Positions 62,601 through 64,000 of a stretch of 64,000 nt of DNA are shown here, piece after piece. This stretch comes from Mycteria americana (Eukaryota; Chordata; Aves; Ciconiiformes; Ciconiidae). Location: contig NC_134365.1 in the NCBI RefSeq assembly GCF_035582795.1, forward strand, positions 127,077,577 to 127,141,576, given 5' to 3'. The position numbers and the translations under genes are program-made. The notes under the pieces were generated by a model. It had not been told where the DNA came from and did not search any database. It saw nothing but the letters and a program-made list of their open reading frames with translations. Every line of letters starts with the position of its first letter. The first letter of the stretch is position 1.

Positions 62601-64000
62601 GTTGACTCATTGTGAGTACGCTGTCTTTCTGAGATCACTTTACCTATGCCTCCATGGGAAAAAATATTTTATTTGGGGGAAGTAATTATATGAACTGAGA
62701 TGGAATCAATGCCCTGGAATAATAGGGTTAAACTTGAGCTGTAAGCCTACAACCTGCATTATGTAGTGGACATCAATCTGGTAAGGAAATGAAAGTCCCT
62801 ATAGATGCTGGAGGTGACCCTTAGGGAGGAGCTCAAGGGACTCGTGATATTTCTTAAAGCACTTCACGACTAAGAATTTTTCAGTGTCTGATTTTCAGTA
62901 ATGCAATGGATGGTATTTAGCCCAGATTTGTAGCTTTGATATGATAATGACTTGCCCAAAATAATCTGGGGAATCCCGAGTTTGGCAGTTAGGATTAATG
63001 CATCCCAGTAGGCTCTGCTCTTACCTCTTTGCTCACACTGTTGCTCCTTCAGCAACAAAATTCAGTGTCTTCTAATTGATGTTTCTTGAAATACACAGGA
63101 AAAATTCAGCCCACAGTGACCAGGGTGTGAGAGTGGCTATTAACTGTATTCTCTTACCAGGAAACAGTAGATGAAAGTCACAGCTGCCTAATACTTCACC
63201 TTTTGTTGTTCTAATTAAACCTTTTTGATTCTATTGGTTTTAACTTTTTTAAGCTATTCAAGAATGTGTGTGTGTGTGTGTCAAAAAATGCTGGTATTCA
63301 AAACTTGAGACAGCTGTGGCTGGTTTTTCCTCTCTGTATTAGATCTCAGCTGTTTGAAACAAAAAGTCCCTTTGCTCTGTATTTTATTTTGCAGTTTAGA
63401 TGTCAAGGGTAGAGCCAGAGCAATTTGGTTTAAAGAAACAGATTTCTGATTTTTGCCCAGTCTTGGAATTAGAAATGTTTCCAAAACTAGGCTGAGGACA
63501 GAAAACATCTTCCAGCTGTTTCAGACTTGAGTCTTTCGAAATGTTTAGTTTCTGCTCTTAATCAATACAAACAGAACTGGAAAAAGTTGGGGGTTTTTTT
63601 CTGTATAAGATGTAGTGCTTTTAATTAACAGCATACAGAAGAATTCGGATTGCAGTGCCATGTACGATAAATTCTAGTATAGATCCAATCTGGCATTCCA
63701 AAGCAATTAAAAGTTAAGAGCTTCTTGCAATTTCATGGCCAACAAGAGCGGTCCTGCTGGGAAAGCCGGAGCTACTTCACTTAAAATCATGACAAATCCC
63801 GCCGTCCTCGGAGGTCGCTGGGATTTGCGGGTCGCAGTCACCGCGTATCGTCAACCCTTGCCCGTACGGGGTAGTAGCCGTGCCGGCGTGGTCGGAGCCG
63901 GCGTAGCGGGCTGCCTCGCGGGCTTGTTCGGGTGAAGGCCTGTCTGTGGAGCGATGCTAACCTGTCTCTTTTCCCTGTTCCAGGTGAATGCACAATATTT
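26477..64000 (+). CDS. MED14: MED14, Mediator complex subunit 14 (31 exons, 3' end cut by window)
   Basis: MED14 is the nuclear backbone subunit of Mediator. It ties the head, middle and tail modules together and relays signals from DNA-bound activators and nuclear receptors to RNA polymerase II. The spliced product aligns along its whole length with vertebrate MED14. It has an Ala/Pro/Gly-rich N-terminus (about residues 12-36), the conserved Med14 N-terminal domain (about 37-240), a long folded middle, a Ser/Pro-rich low-complexity segment (about 960-1165) and a conserved C-terminal domain (1165 onward). LxxLL boxes are at residues 58-62 and 1176-1180. A basic PKKPKR motif lies at 614-619. 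Thirty-one exons, all GT-AG, give 1429 codons with no frame break; about 18 codons are missing beyond the window. The start at 26477 matches the family N-terminus and has a perfect Kozak context. The N-terminal low-complexity tract is shorter than in mammals. The exon boundaries are my own reading. Confidence 0.97.
28572..28598 (+). CDS. MED14: MED14 exon 2 (27-nt microexon)
   Basis: Only 27 nt lie between a T-rich acceptor ending in TTTAG and the donor GTGAGT. They encode LLPRKTDME and two bases of R70, matching the family sequence between the exon 1 helix and the KIEIVQF helix of exon 3. The first leucines complete the LxxLL box L58-A-D-L-L62. The length is a multiple of three, so skipping would keep the frame. 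I see no TGC element next to the acceptor of the kind found at neuronal microexons, so constitutive use is likely. Confidence 0.92.
30807..32425 (-). mobile_element. CR1 LINE fragment in MED14 intron 2 (antisense to the gene)
   Basis: About 1.6 kb reads as the reverse complement of an avian CR1. The + strand begins with the tail region (GGTTGGAATGGTACTTTGG, CCTAGTCCAACCCTCTGCTT) and continues into the reverse-transcriptase ORF. On the minus strand the frame at 31941-32243 gives [40 protein letters not shown] and [11 protein letters not shown], which are CR1 polymerase landmarks. The ORF is broken by stops and frameshifts and the 5' end is missing, so the copy is dead. Confidence 0.85.
33596..33648. 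repeat. Inverted repeat with 20-bp arms in MED14 intron 2
   Basis: The arms 33596-33615 and 33629-33648 are complementary at 19 of 20 positions, with a 13-nt spacer. The left arm also contains the smaller palindrome GATCTACA-T-TGTAGATC. The structure would form a stable hairpin in RNA or a cruciform in DNA. I do not recognise a transposon family. Confidence 0.9.
33957..33981. repeat. 25-nt T homopolymer
   Basis: This uninterrupted T-run lies in MED14 intron 2. No recognisable retroposed gene precedes or follows it, so it is best read as a simple repeat. Confidence 0.9.
34400..34505 (+). CDS. MED14: MED14 exon 3
   Basis: This exon encodes residues 70-105, a nearly invariant helical part of the Med14 N-terminal domain ([18 protein letters not shown], then [12 protein letters not shown]). 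The acceptor is TTTTTGCAG and the donor GTAAGT. It follows the longest intron of the gene (intron 2, 28599-34399), which contains a CR1 element, an inverted repeat and a 25-nt T-run. Confidence 0.96.
35194..35367 (+). CDS. MED14: MED14 exon 4
   Basis: This exon encodes residues 106-163 of the N-terminal domain ([20 protein letters not shown] through YPRLPTCIR). It lies between a pyrimidine-rich acceptor (CTCTACAG) and the donor GTAAAT, and both boundaries are in phase 0. A guanine-rich run begins 24 nt past the donor. Confidence 0.96.
35391..35419 (+). other. G-run cluster (possible G-quadruplex) in MED14 intron 4
   Basis: Runs GGGG, a run of 12 G (35398-35409), GG and GGGG occur within 29 nt, starting 24 nt after the exon 4 donor. 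Such G-runs can fold into quadruplexes in RNA and act as intronic splicing enhancers. The function here is inferred. Confidence 0.5.
36155..36284 (+). CDS. MED14: MED14 exon 5
   Basis: This exon encodes residues 164-206 plus one base of codon 207 ([20 protein letters not shown], then the [18 protein letters not shown] segment). It belongs to the conserved Med14 N-terminal domain. The acceptor is TTAACAG and the donor GTAAGA. Intron 5 (36285-38004) is AT-rich and holds a possible CR1 fragment. Confidence 0.95.
36900..37035 (-). mobile_element. Possible CR1 3' fragment in MED14 intron 5
   Basis: The segment AGAATCGCAGAGGATAGGAC, TGGAATGGACCTAGTCCATG resembles the reverse complement of a CR1 tail (AGAATGGTTTGGGTTGGAAG, ... 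TAGTCCAAC). It is short and decayed, so the call is tentative. Confidence 0.35.
38005..38133 (+). CDS. MED14: MED14 exon 6
   Basis: This exon encodes the end of codon 207 through residue 249 ([20 protein letters not shown], then [22 protein letters not shown]). It is part of the repeated beta-sandwich architecture of MED14. The acceptor is CCTTAG. The donor GTAAAA leads into a short A-run. Confidence 0.95.
38489..38596 (+). CDS. MED14: MED14 exon 7
   Basis: This exon encodes residues 250-285 ([20 protein letters not shown], then [16 protein letters not shown]). The acceptor is ATGAAAG. The donor GTATCCTTCT fits the U12-type 5' splice site consensus and differs from every other donor in this gene. 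Confidence 0.95.
38597..39488 (+). other. MED14: MED14 intron 7, probable U12-type GT-AG intron
   Basis: The intron begins GTATCCTT, the consensus for U12-dependent donors. It carries TTTTCTTAAC at 39467-39476, a close match to the U12 branch-point consensus TTCCTTAAC. The likely branch adenosine lies about 13 nt from the terminal AG, inside the narrow window typical of minor-class introns. There is no long polypyrimidine tract next to the acceptor. An A-rich run interrupted by C lies at about 39269-39309. Class assignment is by motif only. Confidence 0.85.
39269..39309. repeat. A-rich low-complexity run
   Basis: This run of A is interrupted by single C and CCC, ending in a C-run. It lies within the U12-type intron 7, well upstream of its branch-point motif. 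Confidence 0.85.
39489..39621 (+). CDS. MED14: MED14 exon 8
   Basis: This exon encodes residues 286-329 plus two bases of codon 330 ([20 protein letters not shown], then [20 protein letters not shown]). It is strongly conserved with other vertebrate MED14. The acceptor TTCGTTAG belongs to the U12-type intron. The donor GTAAGT is ordinary. Confidence 0.95.
40179..40329 (+). CDS. MED14: MED14 exon 9
   Basis: This exon encodes residues 330-380 ([20 protein letters not shown], then a more variable stretch ending in ERAMK). The acceptor is ATTTTAAG and the donor GTAAAG. Intron 9 (40330-42905) is the third longest and holds the palindrome chain at 41412-41511. Confidence 0.95.
41412..41511. repeat. 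Chain of five overlapping or adjacent palindromes in MED14 intron 9
   Basis: Five consecutive inverted repeats cover 100 bp: CTACTCTA/TAGAGTAG (41412-41431), AGTAGAA/TTCTACT (41427-41441), TACTAT/ATAGTA (41438-41453), AGTAAAT/ATTTACT (41450-41472) and the 16-bp perfect pair ATTTCGTAGCCTAAAT with its complement (41474-41489 and 41496-41511, loop of 6). Neighbouring arms share bases, so alternative pairings compete. No coding potential is visible. Confidence 0.9.
42906..43017 (+). CDS. MED14: MED14 exon 10
   Basis: This exon encodes residues 381-417 plus one base ([20 protein letters not shown], then [17 protein letters not shown]). The first half is nearly identical to mammals and the last ten residues are more variable. 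The acceptor is TTTTACAG and the donor GTATGT. Confidence 0.95.
43659..43784 (+). CDS. MED14: MED14 exon 11
   Basis: This exon encodes residues 418-459 ([20 protein letters not shown], then [20 protein letters not shown]). The acceptor is TGTTTAG and the donor GTAAGT. Intron 11 (43785-44667) contains a sense-oriented CR1 tail that ends about 95 nt before exon 12. Confidence 0.95.
44290..44575 (+). mobile_element. CR1 LINE 3' tail in MED14 intron 11 (sense)
   Basis: The block CACTGGAACAGCCCCCCCAG, GGTGGAGTCCCCATCACTGG, AGGTTTTCAAGATGCAATTG, CCTTCCAACCTGGGCTATTC and TATGATTCTGTGATG is the 3' end of an avian CR1 with its characteristic ATTCTATGATTCT-type terminal repeats. A frame at 44221-44490 still reads as the CR1 ORF C-terminus. 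It is the only clear CR1 copy in the same orientation as MED14, and it ends about 93 nt before exon 12. Confidence 0.88.
44668..44746 (+). CDS. MED14: MED14 exon 12
   Basis: This exon encodes residues 460-485 plus two bases ([20 protein letters not shown], then PWLQQL). The acceptor is CTTGTAG and the donor GTAAGA. Intron 12 (44747-46342) is plain AT-rich sequence with no recognisable element. Confidence 0.94.
46343..46502 (+). CDS. MED14: MED14 exon 13
   Basis: This exon encodes residues 486-539 ([20 protein letters not shown] through [14 protein letters not shown]). The acceptor is AATGCAAG and the donor GTAAGT. Both the upstream junction and the in-frame end agree with the family sequence. 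Confidence 0.95.
46886..47080 (+). CDS. MED14: MED14 exon 14
   Basis: This exon encodes residues 540-604 ([20 protein letters not shown], then a less conserved acidic loop [20 protein letters not shown], ending in KRK). It is one of the more divergent exons compared with mammalian MED14. The acceptor is AATATAG and the donor GTATGT, both in phase 0. Confidence 0.95.
47670..47804 (+). CDS. MED14: MED14 exon 15
   Basis: This exon encodes residues 605-649. It starts with [19 protein letters not shown] and goes on to [20 protein letters not shown]. The PKKPKR cluster, together with KRK at the end of exon 14, resembles a nuclear localisation signal; that function is inferred. The acceptor is ATTCTAG and the donor GTACGT. 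Confidence 0.95.
48226..48302 (+). CDS. MED14: MED14 exon 16
   Basis: This exon encodes residues 650-674 plus two bases ([20 protein letters not shown], then AIRLL). The acceptor is TTCCTAG and the donor GTAAGA. Intron 16 (48303-50245) contains G/T-rich sequence near 48395-48460 and an antisense CR1 fragment. Confidence 0.95.
48785..49460 (-). mobile_element. CR1 LINE fragment in MED14 intron 16 (antisense)
   Basis: The + strand begins with the complement of the CR1 tail (GAGTGGAAGGGACCTGTGGA, GGTCCAACCTCC) and then jumps to the polymerase C-terminal region. On the minus strand, 48952-49164 reads [40 protein letters not shown], a CR1 reverse-transcriptase signature. Part of the element between tail and ORF seems deleted, and stops interrupt it elsewhere. 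Confidence 0.85.
50246..50406 (+). CDS. MED14: MED14 exon 17
   Basis: This exon encodes residues 675-728 plus one base ([20 protein letters not shown], then [20 protein letters not shown]). It is highly conserved. The acceptor is TGAATAG and the donor GTAAGT. Confidence 0.95.
50689..50835 (+). CDS. MED14: MED14 exon 18
   Basis: This exon encodes residues 729-777 ([20 protein letters not shown], then [20 protein letters not shown]). The acceptor is CACTGCAG and the donor GTACAG. The next intron is the shortest of the gene at 88 nt. Confidence 0.95.
50924..51015 (+). CDS. MED14: MED14 exon 19
   Basis: This exon encodes residues 778-808 ([20 protein letters not shown], then [11 protein letters not shown]). 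The acceptor is CTTCAAAG and the donor GTAAGT. Intron 19 (51016-52150) shows no recognisable element. Confidence 0.95.
52151..52303 (+). CDS. MED14: MED14 exon 20
   Basis: This exon encodes residues 809-859 ([20 protein letters not shown], then [20 protein letters not shown]). The CxxC-like NSGCSNCHN pattern is a conserved family feature. The acceptor is CATTGCAG and the donor GTAATG. Confidence 0.96.
52525..52794 (+). CDS. MED14: MED14 exon 21
   Basis: This is the largest coding exon (270 nt) and encodes residues 860-949 ([20 protein letters not shown] through [20 protein letters not shown]). It is almost invariant among vertebrates. The acceptor is CTTTCAG and the donor GTGACT. Intron 21 (52795-54159) includes a 14-bp palindrome at 53036-53049 between A-runs. 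Confidence 0.96.
54160..54315 (+). CDS. MED14: MED14 exon 22, start of disordered linker
   Basis: This exon encodes residues 950-1001. It opens with [20 protein letters not shown], continues through [20 protein letters not shown], and ends in a Gln/Pro run encoded by mixed CAG/CAA/CCA codons right up to the donor GTACCC. The Gln/Pro run differs from mammals and may vary in length. Confidence 0.94.
54879..54990 (+). CDS. MED14: MED14 exon 23
   Basis: This exon encodes residues 1002-1038 plus one base ([20 protein letters not shown], then [17 protein letters not shown]). The sequence is rich in Ser, Pro and Thr and is predicted to be disordered. The acceptor is ATTTCAG and the donor GTAAGA. 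Confidence 0.94.
55622..55753 (+). CDS. MED14: MED14 exon 24
   Basis: This exon encodes residues 1039-1082 ([20 protein letters not shown], then [20 protein letters not shown]). Many SP dipeptides make it a likely target of proline-directed kinases; that is an inference. The acceptor is TGATTAG and the donor GTGAGT. Confidence 0.94.
56795..56977 (+). CDS. MED14: MED14 exon 25
   Basis: This exon encodes residues 1083-1143 plus one base ([20 protein letters not shown], then [20 protein letters not shown]). It continues the Ser/Pro-rich linker, which is well conserved despite its low complexity. The acceptor is TCTGTAG and the donor GTAGGT. Confidence 0.95.
57659..57894 (+). CDS. MED14: MED14 exon 26, second LxxLL box
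   Basis: This exon encodes residues 1144-1222. It leaves the linker at [20 protein letters not shown] and enters the C-terminal folded domain. The motif LNILL at residues 1176-1180 matches the second nuclear-receptor box described for human MED14 (DRIP150/TRAP170). The acceptor is TCAATAG and the donor GTATGG. Confidence 0.96.
58574..58753 (+). CDS. MED14: MED14 exon 27
   Basis: This exon encodes residues 1223-1282 ([20 protein letters not shown], then [20 protein letters not shown]). It is part of the conserved C-terminal domain that contacts the Mediator tail. The acceptor is TTGTGCAG and the donor GTATGT. Confidence 0.95.
58953..59060 (+). CDS. MED14: MED14 exon 28
   Basis: This exon encodes residues 1283-1318 ([20 protein letters not shown], then [16 protein letters not shown]). 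It is invariant or nearly so in vertebrates. The acceptor is CTTTAG and the donor GTAAGT. Confidence 0.95.
59507..59632 (+). CDS. MED14: MED14 exon 29
   Basis: This exon encodes residues 1319-1360 ([20 protein letters not shown], then [20 protein letters not shown]). The acceptor is CTAAACAG and the donor GTAAGT, and both boundaries are in phase 0. Confidence 0.95.
60252..60441 (+). CDS. MED14: MED14 exon 30
   Basis: This exon encodes residues 1361-1423 plus one base ([20 protein letters not shown], then [20 protein letters not shown] and a final helix ending in LNSPRT). The acceptor is TCCTGCAG and the donor GTACTG. Intron 30 (60442-63983) is the second longest and is AT-rich until a CpG-dense patch near its 3' end. 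Confidence 0.95.
61064..61080. repeat. 17-nt T homopolymer
   Basis: This simple T-run lies in MED14 intron 30, with nothing recognisable attached. Confidence 0.85.
63265..63281. repeat. (TG)n microsatellite
   Basis: About eight uninterrupted TG units lie in MED14 intron 30. The tract is short and probably only mildly polymorphic. Confidence 0.85.
63740..63956. promoter_or_regulatory. Short CpG-dense patch just upstream of the last MED14 exon
   Basis: I count about 24 CpG in roughly 210 bp, while the intron around it has almost none. The patch is GC-rich and ends about 30 nt before the acceptor of exon 31. It looks like a small CpG island or its edge and may mark a promoter for a downstream or antisense transcript. 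A 66-codon frame (63735-63935) runs through it, but the sequence is not recognisable and is probably a by-product of composition. Confidence 0.5.
63984..64000 (+). CDS. MED14: MED14 exon 31 (start only, cut by window edge)
   Basis: Seventeen bases follow the acceptor CTGTTCCAG. Joined to the last G of exon 30 they read GECTIF, which matches the last conserved block of MED14. By comparison with mammals about 18 more codons, the stop and the 3' UTR lie outside the window. Confidence 0.9.

Noticed and set aside
63735-63935. 66-codon + strand frame in the CpG patch as a gene or alternative MED14 exon
   Set aside because: It matches no MED14 sequence or known protein, and the canonical exon 30 to exon 31 junction gives the expected family sequence.
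1-64000. CRISPR arrays, operons, phage or viral genes
   Set aside because: Spliced exons with GT-AG boundaries, a CpG-island promoter and CR1 LINEs show vertebrate nuclear DNA. No regularly spaced repeats or viral genes were seen.

Overview
The window is vertebrate nuclear DNA, most likely from a bird. It carries one protein-coding gene that I can recognise, MED14, the scaffold subunit of the Mediator coactivator complex. The gene is on the + strand and is complete except for roughly the last 18 codons and the 3' UTR, which lie beyond position 64000. The bird assignment is an inference. It rests on CR1 LINE fragments as the only prominent mobile elements, a compact gene (37.5 kb holds 31 exons), very few other repeats, and a protein close to mammalian MED14.

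Positions 1-25740 are a gene-poor upstream region. No reading frame there resembles a known protein. It holds weathered relics of old interspersed repeats (a palindromic element near 630-770, two MIR-like SINE fragments, two old CR1-like LINE tails) and one perfect 70-bp tandem duplication at about 13720-13860.

Positions 25740-26860 are a CpG island that forms the TATA-less MED14 promoter. It has GC-box, ETS-type and YY1-type sites, a 10-codon upstream ORF and a start codon in an optimal Kozak context at 26477.

Positions 26477-64000 hold MED14. I joined 31 exons by hand. Every junction is GT-AG and the reading frame stays open for 1429 codons to the window edge. Exon 2 is a 27-nt microexon that completes an LxxLL nuclear-receptor box. 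Intron 7 has the hallmarks of a U12-type (minor spliceosome) intron. Introns 2, 5, 11 and 16 contain CR1 fragments. Intron 2 has a 20-bp inverted repeat and intron 9 has a 100-bp chain of overlapping palindromes. A short CpG-dense patch lies in intron 30, just before the last exon.

I found no RNA gene, CRISPR array, operon or viral gene. Nothing here amounts to a clear undescribed biological system. The points most worth checking are the U12 intron, the microexon that would switch an NR box, the palindrome chain, and the CpG patch at the 3' end of the gene.
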